A stretch of DNA of 39,265 bases from Mariniblastus sp. (lineage in GTDB: Bacteria; Planctomycetota; Planctomycetia; Pirellulales; Pirellulaceae), in assembly GCA_023300235.1 (NCBI GenBank), contig JALZWN010000267.1, positions 1 through 39,265 of the forward strand, in the 5' to 3' direction. Shown here piece after piece: positions 1 to 10,278 of the stretch. The notes beneath the pieces were generated by a model. The model was not told the DNA's origin. It made no database searches and was given only the letters and a program-made list of their open reading frames with translations. Every line of letters begins with the position of its first letter. Within the stretch, counting starts at the first letter, position 1. A program made the translations under genes and the position numbers.

Positions 1-5
1 GCATC

Positions 6-2276
6 TTAGTTTTTGCCAGTTTCGATGATGTCCAAGACCGAGCTTAGAAGCTGTTGGGTTTCTTTGGGCTGAGTCTCGCTGGCGTTGTATCGGTTGTACT
101 GTAGCAAGATCTCGTCAGTGGTCAGCAAAATGCCAGCGCGTTTGACGGCGTTTTGGAAGGCCGTTACTGCTTGCTGGCGTTGATCGATCGGCAGGCTGTT
201 TTCGCTGGCGAAGTTCAGAAGTTGCCTTTGAGCTTCGGGGGTGGCGATGTTCGACAAAATCTCACTGACGGGCGTCGAGAATCCTGGTTGGTAAATCAGT
301 TGCTGAATTTTCTCTTGATGACGGCCAAGGCCAAAGAACGAATAAGCTTTGCGGTCCTTGGCGACTTGGGCCAGCCAGCGAATCGCCACGTTGGCTTGTC
401 GATTACGTTGAGCTCGATCTTGGCGGAAGGTGGAAACCTGATTCACCATTTGGTCGACGCTTGATCCGATCAAAGCTGGCGTCGAGGTAAGCGGAATCGC
501 CGTCACATTGTTCCGTTCGAGTCGCAACATCGCTCGTTGGCTCCGGCGAGCGTCATCGTACAGTAGTGCAATCGGAATGTGGGAGGTGCGCCAATCGTTT
601 CGCAGTTGTTGAATTAGGGCGTCGAAGCCTGGGCTGGTGATTCTGTCGCTGACCAAAATGATTTCGATGTCGGAATTGGTTGTCGCGATTTCAAAAAGTT
701 CTCGCCCCGTTTGAGCAGCTTCACCGCGTAATCCGGATGAGGCTACGGTGGCTGCGTAGGTTTGAGCGACGTCCAGGCGATGATGGCCGACTAAGGCTGA
801 CGGTTGACCGCTGCCATTGGCTAGGAAAACGGCCAGCGTGACAGCGTGGCTGCTACCGGGGAAGGCTTGTTTGGGATCAAGTGTTGCGATGGCGTCGAGT
901 GCCGCGAATTGAACACTGCGTTCGCCCGAGAGCATGGCGTGTGTGAGTGGTGGGTAGTTGCCTGAGAGTTGAGTCAGTACCGAGGCGTCGTTCATTGCCT
1001 TGAGGATTTCGCAGCAAGCGGTGGCCGCAGGGAATAGTTCGCATTTAATTGCGGCTTGCAAAAGCTCGTTCGTTTCCGTGGCCGAAAGGCGAAGTTTTTG
1101 GATCTGTTTAGCGGCGTCGATCGCGACGTTGGGGCCGGCAACGCGTTTGGCGAGTTCCAGTTGCGTCAGCAAGTACAGCTCGCGGTTGTCGTCTGAAAGA
1201 GGATTGCTCTCGTACATGCCACGCGCAAAATACGATGCTCGGCGGCAACGATCGATGGCGACGTTGGAGGGCTGCGAGATGACTTTTTGCTGTTCGTTAT
1301 CCCAGATCCAAATGTTACTCGACTGGCGTAGTAGGATCGGATCGCGTTTTTGTTTGAGGGCTTCGAGAGTTTCTCGTCCGAACCAATTTTCGATTTGAAA
1401 AATATCCAGATGGGCGCCGGGGCGTTTACTCAAAATTTTCGAAGCGGTCGAATGGATCAAATCGTTTTGGTTGGGCGCCAAGATGGCCAAGTACAAAACA
1501 CTTAACGCGTCTTTGGAATTGATTTGCGCGAGTGCTCGGATGGCTTCTAGTTTGACTTGAGGGTCGTTGGCCATGCCGGCGGCGATGATCGGTTCGGGAA
1601 GCTCGGTAGCAAGAGCTTTTAACGCTCCGCGAAGACCCGGGAATTGTTCGACGCGATCGTCTCGGGTGAAGGCGTTCAAAATGTTGGCCATGGCTGGTTC
1701 GCCGATGATGCGAAGTTGGCGTAAGGCTTTATTGCGAGCTGAACTGTCGTCGGAGTTCAGCGAAACCAGCAAACTATCGTAACGCTCGGGGGACTGAAGG
1801 CCTCGCCGTGCTCCTTGTAAAACGTAATCTCCAACGGCATTTCCGATCGGCTGGAGATCGCGGCTTAGATAGATTTCTTGAAAGAAACCAGAGCCGACTT
1901 TAGTGGTCAGGTCGAGTAGTTGTTCGTCGCTTAGTTGCAAGGCTTGAAGTTGGCCGAGCATTACTCTAGCGTCGTCGAATAGTTCGACGTTCACCAGCAT
2001 CTCAGCCGCTTGCGCGATCGCCACGGGATCTTGCGGAACGCGATCTTGCAGCGTTCGGCGAATCATCCGCTGGACGTTCGTTAGCTCGGCTTCTTGGGCG
2101 AACGAGTTTCCGGCAGCGGTCAGCAGCAACACTAGCCCTGCTAGGCAAGCGATTAACTGGCGGCTGGTGTTAGTCCAGTGGTCGGCAGGCTGGCCGATGC
2201 TGAGCGAGCTCGATTGATTGCGGTGATGTGGTTTACGGCGCAATGTAGGTCCGGTCTTGCAGCGAAATGGGGTCAT
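6..2276 (-). CDS. Exported HEAT-like protein with a degenerate receiver-like domain
   Basis: 756 residues, complete, with the stop almost at the window edge. After a charged N-terminal stretch of about 39 residues comes a hydrophobic segment (about 40-58) ending in SFA before QEAELTN, which reads as a signal peptide or membrane anchor, so the body should lie outside the cytoplasm. Residues about 160-285 are alpha-helical repeats of HEAT type (ARNKALRQLRIIGEPA, VKLEAIRALAQI). Residues about 478-620 follow the order of a response-regulator receiver fold: EIILVSD (537-543 region), then a helix with LIQQLRNDW, then IPIALLYDD. The acidic pair of the first strand and the conserved lysine of the fifth are not evident, so it is probably not phosphorylated. 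The remainder is helical without recognised motifs. The ATG at 2276 is the only methionine before the hydrophobic segment. No enzymatic role can be assigned; the architecture suggests a scaffold. The gene call is firm, the function unknown. Confidence 0.85.
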   Translation of the reverse strand: MTPFRCKTGPTLRRKPHHRNQSSSLSIGQPADHWTNTSRQLIACLAGLVLLLTAAGNSFAQEAELTNVQRMIRRTLQDRVPQDPVAIAQAAEMLVNVELFDDARVMLGQLQALQLSDEQLLDLTTKVGSGFFQEIYLSRDLQPIGNAVGDYVLQGARRGLQSPERYDSLLVSLNSDDSSARNKALRQLRIIGEPAMANILNAFTRDDRVEQFPGLRGALKALATELPEPIIAAGMANDPQVKLEAIRALAQINSKDALSVLYLAILAPNQNDLIHSTASKILSKRPGAHLDIFQIENWFGRETLEALKQKRDPILLRQSSNIWIWDNEQQKVISQPSNVAIDRCRRASYFARGMYESNPLSDDNRELYLLTQLELAKRVAGPNVAIDAAKQIQKLRLSATETNELLQAAIKCELFPAATACCEILKAMNDASVLTQLSGNYPPLTHAMLSGERSVQFAALDAIATLDPKQAFPGSSHAVTLAVFLANGSGQPSALVGHHRLDVAQTYAATVASSGLRGEAAQTGRELFEIATTNSDIEIILVSDRITSPGFDALIQQLRNDWRTSHIPIALLYDDARRSQRAMLRLERNNVTAIPLTSTPALIGSSVDQMVNQVSTFRQDRAQRNRQANVAIRWLAQVAKDRKAYSFFGLGRHQEKIQQLIYQPGFSTPVSEILSNIATPEAQRQLLNFASENSLPIDQRQQAVTAFQNAVKRAGILLTTDEILLQYNRYNASETQPKETQQLLSSVLDIIETGKN

Positions 2277-2442
2277 GACGTTAATGGGATCGACGTTTCA
2301 TCAAGACTTGCAACAGGTTTAGATCGTCTGTGCAGATTGTAACTACGGTGACGGTTAAAACGGTTGTCAATTGTTCAAAACTGGGTTTGGAGGCGTTGAA
2401 TGATCGCTCAAACCAAGCAAAAACAGCTGCCCACTGGCGAGA

Positions 2443-3819
2443 CTAGTTCAGCCGGTCTTTCCAAATCGTGATTTGCTGGTGGACTCGATCGGGGTTGGTC
2501 GAGCCTTCGCTTTGAAACGCTTTGACAGCGTTTTTCACGCCCAGCACATCATAAACCGACTTGTCCAAGTCAGCGTCAACGGCTTGGAAATCTTCGAGCG
2601 AAAGTTCGGCTAGGGTGACTGATTTGGACGTCGCCAGGCGGACCAATTCGCCGATCGAGTGATGAGCACTGCGTTGCGGCATCCCACGTTTGACGAGGTA
2701 TTCCATCAGGGTGGTGGCGTCTAGGAAACCTTTTTCGATACGCGAGTTGATCGAATCGACTTTCAAATCGGCACCGGCAACCAGGGGAGCGGCCAGTTCG
2801 AGGCAGGCTTTCACTGTATCGACGGCGTCAAACAACGGTGGTTTGTCTTCTTGCAAGTCGCGGTTGTAGGCCAGCGGTAGGCCTTTGGTCAAAACCAGCA
2901 AGGTTTGCAAGCTGCCGATTAGGCGAGCGGATTTTCCGCGAGTGAGCTCGAGGACGTCGGGGTTGATTTTTTGGGGCATGATCGAGCTGCCGGTACAAAA
3001 CTCGTGCGGCAGTTTGATGAAGTCGTATTCGACGGTCGCCCACATGATCCACTCTTCGGCCCAAGTGCTCAGGTGGATTCCAATATTGGCCAAACAGAAC
3101 AGCGTCTCCAAAACGAAGTCGCGGTCGCTGGAGGAGTCGATGCTGTTGGCCACGATGCCGTCAAAGCCTAAGCGTTTGGCTGAGTTTTGTCGGTCGATGT
3201 TTAGGGTCGTGCCGGCCAAGGCTGCGGTGCCGAGGCTGCAGAGGTTCACACGTTTGCGGCAGTCGGCCAAACGCTGGCGGTCGCGAGCGAATTTTTCGAC
3301 GTAGGCCAGCCAAACGTGATTCGCCAGAACTGGCTGAGCTCGTTGCAGGTGGGTGTAAGCTGGAATGATCACGCCGGTGTCTTTGTCGCAGCGGCTCAGG
3401 TAGGCTCGTTGCAGATTGGCCAACAGTTCGTCGATTTGATCGATCGCGTCCCGCACCCAGAGCCGAAGATCAGTGGAGACTTGGTCATTGCGACTGCGAC
3501 CGGTATGCAGTTTGCGGCCGATGTCTCCGATGCGATCGATTAACGCTTGTTCGATGTTCATGTGGATGTCTTCCAGTTCTTCACGAATGGGAAACGTTCC
3601 GGCTTCGATTTCTTTTTGAATGTCGGTCAGGTTGGATTCGATTTGATCGCGTTCGTCGGCGGTCAAGATTCCTTGGTCGGCTAACATGCTGGCGTGAGCG
3701 ATGCTGCCGGCGATGTCGTGGCGGAAAAGACGCGCGTCAAAACTAATGCTTTCGGTGAAACGTTCGACGCGTTTGTCGACGGCGGAATCAAAGGCACCGC
3801 TGCGGCTTGGACTGGACAA
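2443..3819 (-). CDS. argH: Argininosuccinate lyase
   Basis: Last step of arginine synthesis: splits argininosuccinate into arginine and fumarate in the cytoplasm as a homotetramer. The open frame (to 3828) gives 461 residues, normal for the family. Numbering from there, TGRSRNDQ (109-116), THLQRAQP (159-166) and the fumarase/aspartase superfamily signature GSSIMPQKINPD (279-290 region, carrying the catalytic serine loop) are all present. The frame could start at GTG 3828, but the sequence AGAGGTG abuts that codon. TTG at 3819 lies about six bases downstream of AGAGGTG, a normal ribosome-binding distance, and gives a protein beginning with SSPSRSGAF, so I prefer it. It is transcribed alone; no other arg genes adjoin, although carB, which supplies carbamoyl phosphate to the same pathway, lies 1.3 kb away on the other strand. 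The function is secure; the start is uncertain by three codons. Confidence 0.96.
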   Translation of the reverse strand: MSSPSRSGAFDSAVDKRVERFTESISFDARLFRHDIAGSIAHASMLADQGILTADERDQIESNLTDIQKEIEAGTFPIREELEDIHMNIEQALIDRIGDIGRKLHTGRSRNDQVSTDLRLWVRDAIDQIDELLANLQRAYLSRCDKDTGVIIPAYTHLQRAQPVLANHVWLAYVEKFARDRQRLADCRKRVNLCSLGTAALAGTTLNIDRQNSAKRLGFDGIVANSIDSSSDRDFVLETLFCLANIGIHLSTWAEEWIMWATVEYDFIKLPHEFCTGSSIMPQKINPDVLELTRGKSARLIGSLQTLLVLTKGLPLAYNRDLQEDKPPLFDAVDTVKACLELAAPLVAGADLKVDSINSRIEKGFLDATTLMEYLVKRGMPQRSAHHSIGELVRLATSKSVTLAELSLEDFQAVDADLDKSVYDVLGVKNAVKAFQSEGSTNPDRVHQQITIWKDRLN

Positions 3820-4055
3820 AAAAAACACCTCTAAAAAGGGATTTTGGGGATCTTGATTGGGAAATTACAGCGGTATCTTATCGTAGCGACCTCGATTTTG
3901 GCCAAACCGGGGCGGCTGAATGCTTGAAAAGTCGCTAAAATCGTGGCCAGTGGAGGGCTCAGGTTGCGACAAACCAGATGCCGATCACGTTTTAGTTTGA
4001 AAAATCCTCTCAGGCTGTTTTGAACAACCCGCTTGAATATCGATCGACGAAAAAT

Positions 4056-4799
4056 ATGTTTTGCTTCAATTTGCGATTTGAGTTTGCTGTATTGTCCGTT
4101 GGCTTATCGCCGGTGGTGCGGCTTGGTTTGCCGTTGGGTGTGGTGATGGCGGTTTGGATGTTGGTGGGATTGTTGCCAGCGGCTCAGGCGGTCCAGATGC
4201 CGATGGCAGAGACGAAGAAACTGGTCGATGGCACGGATTTGAAGCGGGCCGATTGGAACGAAGTTAACCCCACGGGTTCGCGAGCGGTGTTTAAAATGCC
4301 GGTTAAGCATCGATTTGTGGAGCGAACGTTTACGCCAGTGAAGGGTAGGCCGTCGATCAAGGTGCGGTTGTACATTGGTAGTGCTCCAGAATCGAAGATG
4401 AACTTCACCGTCAATTACAACGATTTGGCGGAACAGCCCCGCGGAACCAAAGGCGTTAACGCCACGCTTGAAGGGGTGGTGCGGGGGAGTCTGAGCAACG
4501 TGTCCGGGCAGTTGTTGGACAAGAAAGAGATCAAGCTTGGTCGCGTTAAGGGGCGGCAATTTGCTTATCAGTTTGCTGATAACCAGAACAATCAATACGT
4601 CGTGCTCTCGCGGGCCTACATCAAGGAACGGCGGATTTATCAATTGACGGTTGTGATGGATTTGCCCAGTTATGTGGAAAAGCAAGAGTACCACGAGGAA
4701 GTGGCTGCTTTGTTTTTGAACTCATTTAAGATTGTGCGGGCGAAATCTGATTTGCCGCCGATTCCCAAGGCTCCGCCGAAGACCGATGGTGAATCTTAG
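4056..4799 (+). CDS. Small exported protein of unknown function
   Basis: About 247 residues from ATG 4056; the same frame is open to a TTG at 4020 (259 residues). A long hydrophobic segment (VVMAVWMLVGLLPAAQA) ending in an Ala-x-Ala site before VQMPM indicates secretion. The mature part is a roughly 190-residue mixed alpha/beta protein with sections such as RLYIGSAPESKMNFTVNY and KGRQFAYQFADNQNNQYVV, ending in a proline-rich tail (PPIPKAPPK). I do not recognise a named domain; the spacing of strands recalls small lipoprotein-like or PsbP/DUF1795-like folds, but this is only an impression. No cysteine follows the signal region, so it is not a lipoprotein. It stands alone between argH (divergent) and carB. 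Neither start has a convincing ribosome-binding site. Gene reality is supported by the signal peptide and consistent codon use. Confidence 0.75.
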   Translation: MFCFNLRFEFAVLSVGLSPVVRLGLPLGVVMAVWMLVGLLPAAQAVQMPMAETKKLVDGTDLKRADWNEVNPTGSRAVFKMPVKHRFVERTFTPVKGRPSIKVRLYIGSAPESKMNFTVNYNDLAEQPRGTKGVNATLEGVVRGSLSNVSGQLLDKKEIKLGRVKGRQFAYQFADNQNNQYVVLSRAYIKERRIYQLTVVMDLPSYVEKQEYHEEVAALFLNSFKIVRAKSDLPPIPKAPPKTDGES

Positions 4800-5172
4800 G
4801 GCACAGCTTTGACCGGTTAGCTTGTTAGCTCTGCTAAAACAACTTAAGCCAGCCAGCCTGCCCGCCAGCTAGTCATTGTCGAAAGCCGTCAAAGCTCGCT
4901 TGGTCGGTCAACTCGGTTTAGCCAGAACCGCCGGTGCTGGGGCGGGGGCCGAGTCACCAAAAGGTTTTTGTCGCAGGGGCACAGATTTTTAAAAGTTTGC
5001 GTTGAATTTGGCCGGAAAGCGAATCGGCACCTTGAAGGATTGCGGGGGTGGTTGGTACGCTTGGGAAATTTTGTAAATACAGCAAATTTTGACCTGCAGA
5101 GGCAATTCCAGCGGTTCGAATTTTGTTGGCCAAAAGTCTATCGAAACCCCGTAACAACCAAGGCAAACAACT
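4800..5172. other. Gene-free stretch upstream of carB
   Basis: 373 bases between the small exported protein and carB. Short overlapping frames exist on both strands but none has a start, length or composition that convinces. A short inverted pair (TTAGC...GCTAA, about 4817-4837) follows the exported-protein gene but lacks a T-run. No tRNA or known riboswitch was recognised. The length leaves room for a carB leader and promoter, which I could not place with confidence. Confidence 0.4.
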
Positions 5173-8100
5173 GTGCCACGTCGCGACGATATCAAAAAAA
5201 TCATGCTCATTGGTTCCGGTCCTATTGTGATCGGCCAGGCTTGCGAATTCGATTACTCAGGAACTCAGGCTTGCAAAGCGCTTCGTGAAGAAGGCTATGA
5301 AGTCGTGCTGGTTAACTCAAACCCGGCCACGATCATGACCGACCCAGCCACGGCCGAGCGGACTTATATCGAGCCGCTGGACTGGCGGATCGTTGAAAAG
5401 ATTATCGCTGAAGAAAAGCCTGATGTCCTGCTGCCGACGCTTGGCGGCCAGACGGCGTTGAACTTGGCGATGGATCTGTCTGCCAACGGCGTGTTAGAAA
5501 AGTACGGTGTGGAAATGATCGGTGCCGACGCCGACGTGATCGACAAAGCCGAAAATCGCGATCGTTTCCAGCAAGCGATGCACGCTTGCGGTTTGGATAT
5601 CTGTTACGGAAAAACCGTCAACACCGTCGAAGAAGCTCGCGAAGTCCAAGAAAAAGTTGGCATGCCTTGCTTGATTCGCCCAAGTTTTACCATGGGCGGC
5701 AGTGGATCGGCGATCGCCTATAACAAAGATGAATTTGATTTGTTGGTTCGTCGAGGGCTTGACCAATCGCCGACGAACGAAGTTTTGATCGAAGAATCCA
5801 TCATCGGTTGGAAAGAGTACGAGATGGAAGTCGTGCGCGACTTGGATGACAACGTGGTCATCATCTGCGCAATTGAGAACTTCGATCCAATGGGCGTTCA
5901 CACGGGTGACTCGATTACCGTCGCTCCAGCTCAGACGTTGTCCGATAAAGAATACCAGCGAATGCGAGACGCGAGTCTTGCCGTGATTCGCGAGATCGGT
6001 GTTGAGACGGGCGGTTCGAATATCCAGTTTGCGATCCATCCCGACACCGGGCGAATGATCGTGATCGAAATGAACCCGCGCGTGAGCCGGTCGAGTGCGT
6101 TGGCTTCTAAAGCGACGGGTTTCCCGATTGCGAAGATCGCCGCGAAGTTGGCCGTTGGTTACCGCATGTGGGAACTTAATAACGATATCACGCGTGAAAC
6201 CAAAGCCTGTTTCGAACCGACGATTGACTACGTCGTCACCAAAATTCCTCGCTTCACGTTTGAGAAGTTCCCGGAAGCCGATTCGACGTTGATGACTCAG
6301 ATGAAGTCCGTCGGCGAAACGATGGCCATCGGTCGTACTTTTAAAGAGTCGTTCCAAAAAGCGTTGCGTGGTTTGGAAGTCGGTAGCTTTGGTTTTGGTT
6401 GCGACAGTAAAGATCTGTGGGGGACTGACGAGCAGCCCGATCGCGACGAGATCCGGGCGAAATTGTCGGTGCCGAATTCGGATCGACCGTGGTACCTGCG
6501 ATACGCATTCAAAAGCGGCATGACGATCGACGAGATTCATGAGTTGTGCAAGATCGACCGATGGTTTTTGCACCATTTGTCGGGCATTGTCGAAATGGAA
6601 AATTTCTTGCGGACGCGAACGCTCGAAGGCATCACCAAAGAAGAGATGTTGCAGGCCAAGCAGTTTGGGTTCTCGGATCGCCAGATGGCAACGATTTGGG
6701 ATTCAAACGAAATTGCCGTTCGCGACCACCGGAAATCTTTGGGCGTGATTTCAACTTACAAATCCGTGGATACCTGTGCGGCTGAATTCGAAGCTTACAC
6801 GCCGTATTACTATTCGACTTACGAGTCCGAGTGCGAGGCGCCGGGCAAGTCGGACAAAAAACGGATCATGATTTTGGGCGGTGGACCCAACCGAATCGGG
6901 CAGGGCATCGAGTTCGATTATTGCTGCTGCCACGCGAGTTTTGCGTTGCGTGAGTTGGGGATCGAGTCCGTGATGGTGAACTCGAATCCTGAAACCGTTT
7001 CAACCGATTACGACACTAGTGACTTGTTGTTCTTTGAGCCGTTGACGGTCGAAGACGTTTTGAATATTTGTGATCGCATTCAGCCTGATGGCGTGATCGT
7101 TCAGTTCGGCGGACAGACCCCGTTGAACTTGGCCAGGGCGTTGTCCGAAGCGGGCGTGACCGTGATCGGTACGAGTGTCGATACGATCGATGCGGCAGAG
7201 GATCGTGAGCAATTCCAGCAGTTGTTGAACAAGGTCGGTTTGAAGCAACCGGCCAACGGCATCGCCCGCACGATGGCCGAAGCTCGCCAACAAGTGACGA
7301 CGGTTGGCTATCCGGTTTTGGTGCGTCCGAGTTTTGTGTTGGGCGGTCGAGCGATGGAGATTTGTTACGACAAGGTGCAGTTTGAGCGGTTTGTTGCAGA
7401 GGCGTTTATCGTGGCGGCGGGCCAGCCAGTGTTGATCGACAAGTTTCTTGAAGAAGCGATCGAAGTCGATGTCGATTGTATTTGCGACGGCACCGATGTT
7501 GTGGTGGCCGGAATCATGGAACACATCGAAGAAGCCGGGGTGCACTCGGGTGATTCCGCTTGCTCGATCCCGCCGTACTCACTATCCGAGGAAACATTGA
7601 ACGAAATTCGTGATGCTTCCAGGTCGATGGCCAAAGAGCTAAACGTGATCGGTTTGATGAACGTTCAGTTCGCGGTTAAAAAAGAAGACGACGTGACGAA
7701 CGTTTATGTGCTTGAGGTCAACCCGCGGGCCAGTCGTACGGTTCCATTTGTGGCCAAGGCGACTGGTGTGCCTGTCGCGAACATTGCGACCAAGGTCATG
7801 GCCGGGCATACATTGGCTGAACTGGGAATTAAAGAGCAACCGTTGCCGACGACTTACAGCGTCAAGGAAAGCGTGTTCCCGTTCCGAAAGTTTGTGGGGG
7901 TGGATATCGTGTTGGGCCCAGAGATGCGTTCGACGGGCGAAGTGATGGGGATTTCCAAGAGCTTCCCGATCGCGTTTGCGAAGAGTCAATTGGCAGCCGG
8001 CGTGACGTTGCCGACCGAAGGCAATGTGTTTGTGAGCGTTAGTTCTCGGCATAAGGCTCGGGCGGTCAAGATCGCTCAGCAGTTGCACGAAATGGGCTAC

Positions 8101-8409
8101 ACCGTTTTGGCGACCTCGGGCACGGCGCGTGGAATCCAAGACGCGGGTGTGCCAGTTCAAGTGGTCAAAAAGATTATCGAAGGCCAGCCAAACTTGATCG
8201 ACCACATGAAGAACGATGGCGTCGATTTGATTTTGAACACGCCCAGTGGCAAAGGTGCTCGTACCGATGAAGGTACAATTCGCGCAACCGCGGTGCAGCA
8301 TGGTATTCCTTGTATCACCACGATTCAAGCAGCTGAAGCGGTGGTTGAAGCCTTGCAAGCGCTTCGCAACGAAGAGATGGGCGTCGAGGCGTTGCAAGAG
8401 CGTTTTTAA
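5173..8409 (+). CDS. carB: Carbamoyl-phosphate synthase, large subunit
   Basis: Makes carbamoyl phosphate from bicarbonate, two ATP and ammonia delivered by the glutaminase subunit CarA; the product feeds pyrimidine and arginine synthesis. At 1078 residues it matches the usual length (about 1073). Its two homologous halves are clear: the first opens with [20 protein letters not shown] and the second with [19 protein letters not shown], each an ATP-grasp synthetase unit with NSNPAT/NSNPET and [21 protein letters not shown] helical linker lies between them and an MGS-like allosteric domain occupies about residues 940-1078 ([33 protein letters not shown]). GTG at 5173 is the start, since the first residues [16 protein letters not shown] match family N-termini. 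carA is not adjacent, so the subunits are encoded apart here. A strong terminator follows. Confidence 0.98.
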   Translation: MPRRDDIKKIMLIGSGPIVIGQACEFDYSGTQACKALREEGYEVVLVNSNPATIMTDPATAERTYIEPLDWRIVEKIIAEEKPDVLLPTLGGQTALNLAMDLSANGVLEKYGVEMIGADADVIDKAENRDRFQQAMHACGLDICYGKTVNTVEEAREVQEKVGMPCLIRPSFTMGGSGSAIAYNKDEFDLLVRRGLDQSPTNEVLIEESIIGWKEYEMEVVRDLDDNVVIICAIENFDPMGVHTGDSITVAPAQTLSDKEYQRMRDASLAVIREIGVETGGSNIQFAIHPDTGRMIVIEMNPRVSRSSALASKATGFPIAKIAAKLAVGYRMWELNNDITRETKACFEPTIDYVVTKIPRFTFEKFPEADSTLMTQMKSVGETMAIGRTFKESFQKALRGLEVGSFGFGCDSKDLWGTDEQPDRDEIRAKLSVPNSDRPWYLRYAFKSGMTIDEIHELCKIDRWFLHHLSGIVEMENFLRTRTLEGITKEEMLQAKQFGFSDRQMATIWDSNEIAVRDHRKSLGVISTYKSVDTCAAEFEAYTPYYYSTYESECEAPGKSDKKRIMILGGGPNRIGQGIEFDYCCCHASFALRELGIESVMVNSNPETVSTDYDTSDLLFFEPLTVEDVLNICDRIQPDGVIVQFGGQTPLNLARALSEAGVTVIGTSVDTIDAAEDREQFQQLLNKVGLKQPANGIARTMAEARQQVTTVGYPVLVRPSFVLGGRAMEICYDKVQFERFVAEAFIVAAGQPVLIDKFLEEAIEVDVDCICDGTDVVVAGIMEHIEEAGVHSGDSACSIPPYSLSEETLNEIRDASRSMAKELNVIGLMNVQFAVKKEDDVTNVYVLEVNPRASRTVPFVAKATGVPVANIATKVMAGHTLAELGIKEQPLPTTYSVKESVFPFRKFVGVDIVLGPEMRSTGEVMGISKSFPIAFAKSQLAAGVTLPTEGNVFVSVSSRHKARAVKIAQQLHEMGYTVLATSGTARGIQDAGVPVQVVKKIIEGQPNLIDHMKNDGVDLILNTPSGKGARTDEGTIRATAVQHGIPCITTIQAAEAVVEALQALRNEEMGVEALQERF

Positions 8410-8438
8410 GCATTGCTTAGGATGACCAACTTACATGA

Positions 8439-8470
8439 AAAAAGGGCGACCCATTGGGGCCGCCCTTTTT
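8439..8470 (+). terminator. Rho-independent terminator after carB
   Basis: An inverted repeat AAAAAGGGCG (8439-8448) / CGCCCTTTTT (8461-8470) with a GC-rich inner stem and trailing T-run starts about 30 bases after the carB stop codon. This is the textbook form of an intrinsic terminator reading on the plus strand. Its A-run/T-run symmetry could let it also serve the convergent minus-strand gene ending at 8584, though that gene ends more than 100 bases away. Confidence 0.88.
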
Positions 8471-8583
8471 CTTTGTCTTGTTCGGTATGATTTGGTTGAT
8501 TCTAAACGCATGTTCCGCAACCTTTTTGAGCGACGCATTTTCTGTCGTGTCGCGAAGTGTTGGAACGTGCTAAATCAATCGTA

Positions 8584-9345
8584 CTAAATCAAACCGCCAT
8601 ACTCTTCTCCGTCGCTTCCGTACAGGCCTTCGTCGATTCGACGATCTTCGGTGTCCAGCGATCCGTCCAATCCCAGAGCGGTACGCAGTTGATTGAAACG
8701 GTCGGCGTACTTTTCAGACGAACTATGGATGTGCTCGGCCTCGGTGATGAACTTCATGTCTTGTCGTTCAGGCAAGCCATGAGATTCGAGTGTGAACTCG
8801 TAAGGCTCAAGTGGGCTGCCGTAAACGATCAGTAATTTGTGTTCTTCGAATTGAATCTCTTGCGGAGTGCGAGGATTCAAAACCGCGATGCCGGTACAAC
8901 CATCGTTGGTCAGCAAGTCTTCGAAATCCCACAGGATGCTTGCAAGCACGGGCATGTCGATGTGTTCACGGTACATGTCAACGTGACCGGTTTGCGTGCC
9001 GTTGTGGCTGGATTCAAGGACAACGTCAACAACGCTTCCAAGGCGACTGATCATGTTCATGAATAGTGGGAACACGATTTCTTTGGACGCCGCCGCCATG
9101 ATGACAGGCACCTTGGCTTTGGATTCTTCGTCGATGTAGGTGTCGTGACGATAGCCTTGCGATGGCCGGATCTTTAGATCCATGGCTGGTCGAACGGCAT
9201 CGGTCAATTGAAATTTGTCGTATTGATTGACTTGCAGATGGGCTGCAAGATCGCCTTCGCTGGCATCTTCAAAGCTGCCGAAAGGTGTGGTTCCATCGCC
9301 GAGTTGATTTGCGAACTCGTCGTGGGATGGGTCTGGATGGGTCAT
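8584..9345 (-). CDS. Conserved acidic hypothetical protein
   Basis: 253 residues from ATG 9345; the frame stays open to an ATG at 9384, but the protein beginning MTHPDPSHDEF looks the more natural start. The body has a compact globular feel: KVPVIMAAASKEIVFPLFMNMISRL, then VVDVVLESSHNG, then a run with WDFEDLLTNDGCTGIAVLNP and LLIVYGSPLEPYEFTLE, and an acidic tail rich in Asp, Glu and Gly (SDGEEYGG). There is no signal peptide or membrane segment, so it is probably cytoplasmic. I do not recognise a catalytic motif or named family. It is transcribed alone, convergent with carB and divergent from the GNAT gene. The frame is long and overlaps nothing better, so the gene is likely real. Confidence 0.8.
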   Translation of the reverse strand: MTHPDPSHDEFANQLGDGTTPFGSFEDASEGDLAAHLQVNQYDKFQLTDAVRPAMDLKIRPSQGYRHDTYIDEESKAKVPVIMAAASKEIVFPLFMNMISRLGSVVDVVLESSHNGTQTGHVDMYREHIDMPVLASILWDFEDLLTNDGCTGIAVLNPRTPQEIQFEEHKLLIVYGSPLEPYEFTLESHGLPERQDMKFITEAEHIHSSSEKYADRFNQLRTALGLDGSLDTEDRRIDEGLYGSDGEEYGGLI

Positions 9346-9615
9346 GGTGGTCTCGTGGGTAAATGAATCCAGAAGTGGCAACATGTGGGTCCACTTCCGG
9401 TTCGATGACCAAATCTAGGTCACGATACGGGGCGTGTATGAGTTCCATGCAAAACGGTCCTTTTTCTGGACTGCAATCTGCCCACTAATCGTTACAACCC
9501 GAACCTTGCAATTGCAGAATTCTTGTTTCTTCGCGTATGCCGCTTACTTGAGATTCAATTAGAATGATTCGAGCGAGAGAAAATATTCAAATTTGCTTTG
9601 AGGGAGCAGCGAAAC

Positions 9616-10203
9616 GTGAGAGAGAGTCAGGGCTCAATCGAGGATTTAAAGACCAAGCGGTTGGTGTTGCGCCAGTTTTGTTCTGCCGATGCACCGCGAA
9701 TCCATTATTTGGTCAACGACAAACAAGTGGCTTACAATACGCATTACATCCCTCACCCCTATTCCGAGGGTGCGGCAGAAGAGTGGCTGAAAGAGCATGC
9801 CGACCTCGTCGGGTGTGGTCGAGCGGCGGTGTTCGCGGTTTGCCAGCAGTCAGCTGACGAGTCTGATGAGGCGCCGGAATTGATTGGAACGGTCGGTTTG
9901 GCGATCGCAGACGTGGATCATCAGGCCGAGATCGGTTATTGGTTCGGCCGAGATTATTGGGGCAACGGATTTTGCACCGAAGCGGTCGTGGCGGTGCTCG
10001 GTTACGGTTTCGACCAGCTTGGCCTGCACCGTATTTTTGCTCAGCACATCTCTCGCAATGGAGCGTCGGCTCGGGTGCTGGAGAAAGCCGGCTTTAGTCG
10101 GGAAGGCCTGATGCGTCAGCACGCTCGCAAGTGGGGCGTGTTCGAGGACGTTGTTTGTTACGGTATGCTGTGCAAAGATCCGCGGCCAACATGCGATAAG
10201 TAG
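9616..10203 (+). CDS. GNAT-family acetyltransferase (RimJ/RimL type)
   Basis: Predicted to transfer acetyl from acetyl-CoA to an amine, often a protein N-terminus or small molecule in this subgroup. The family order is complete: LKTKRLVLRQF at the start, GTVGLAIADVD, the acetyl-CoA binding region AEIGYWFGRDYWGNGFCTEA, then LGLHRIFAQHISRNGASARV and LEKAGFSREGLMRQHA. It lacks a signal peptide. GTG at 9616 is preferred as start because AGGGAG (9601-9606) sits nine bases upstream; the frame also offers TTG at 9598. A variable loop with acidic residues (SADESDEAPE) interrupts the middle. Two small same-strand genes follow closely and a terminator closes the cluster at about 10.9 kb. The substrate cannot be told from sequence. 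Confidence 0.92.
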   Translation: MRESQGSIEDLKTKRLVLRQFCSADAPRIHYLVNDKQVAYNTHYIPHPYSEGAAEEWLKEHADLVGCGRAAVFAVCQQSADESDEAPELIGTVGLAIADVDHQAEIGYWFGRDYWGNGFCTEAVVAVLGYGFDQLGLHRIFAQHISRNGASARVLEKAGFSREGLMRQHARKWGVFEDVVCYGMLCKDPRPTCDK

Positions 10204-10278
10204 CCGGTTGGTTCGTCATTGCAGTTTTACCAGGTCAAGCAGATACAAGAATTGTTCCTCCACTCGCGCGACGTTTTG

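Noticed and set aside
5494-6576. 360-codon open frame on the minus strand inside carB
   Set aside because: Lies wholly antisense to a certain gene; its His/Arg/Asp-rich translation is the usual mirror of carB codon use and shows no domain.
7639-8397. 252-codon minus-strand frame in the 3' part of carB
   Set aside because: Also antisense to carB with compositionally skewed translation; no start signal or motif.
9385-9615. Possible small gene or RNA between the acidic hypothetical protein and the GNAT gene
   Set aside because: No frame, palindrome or recognisable motif beyond what a divergent promoter region would contain.
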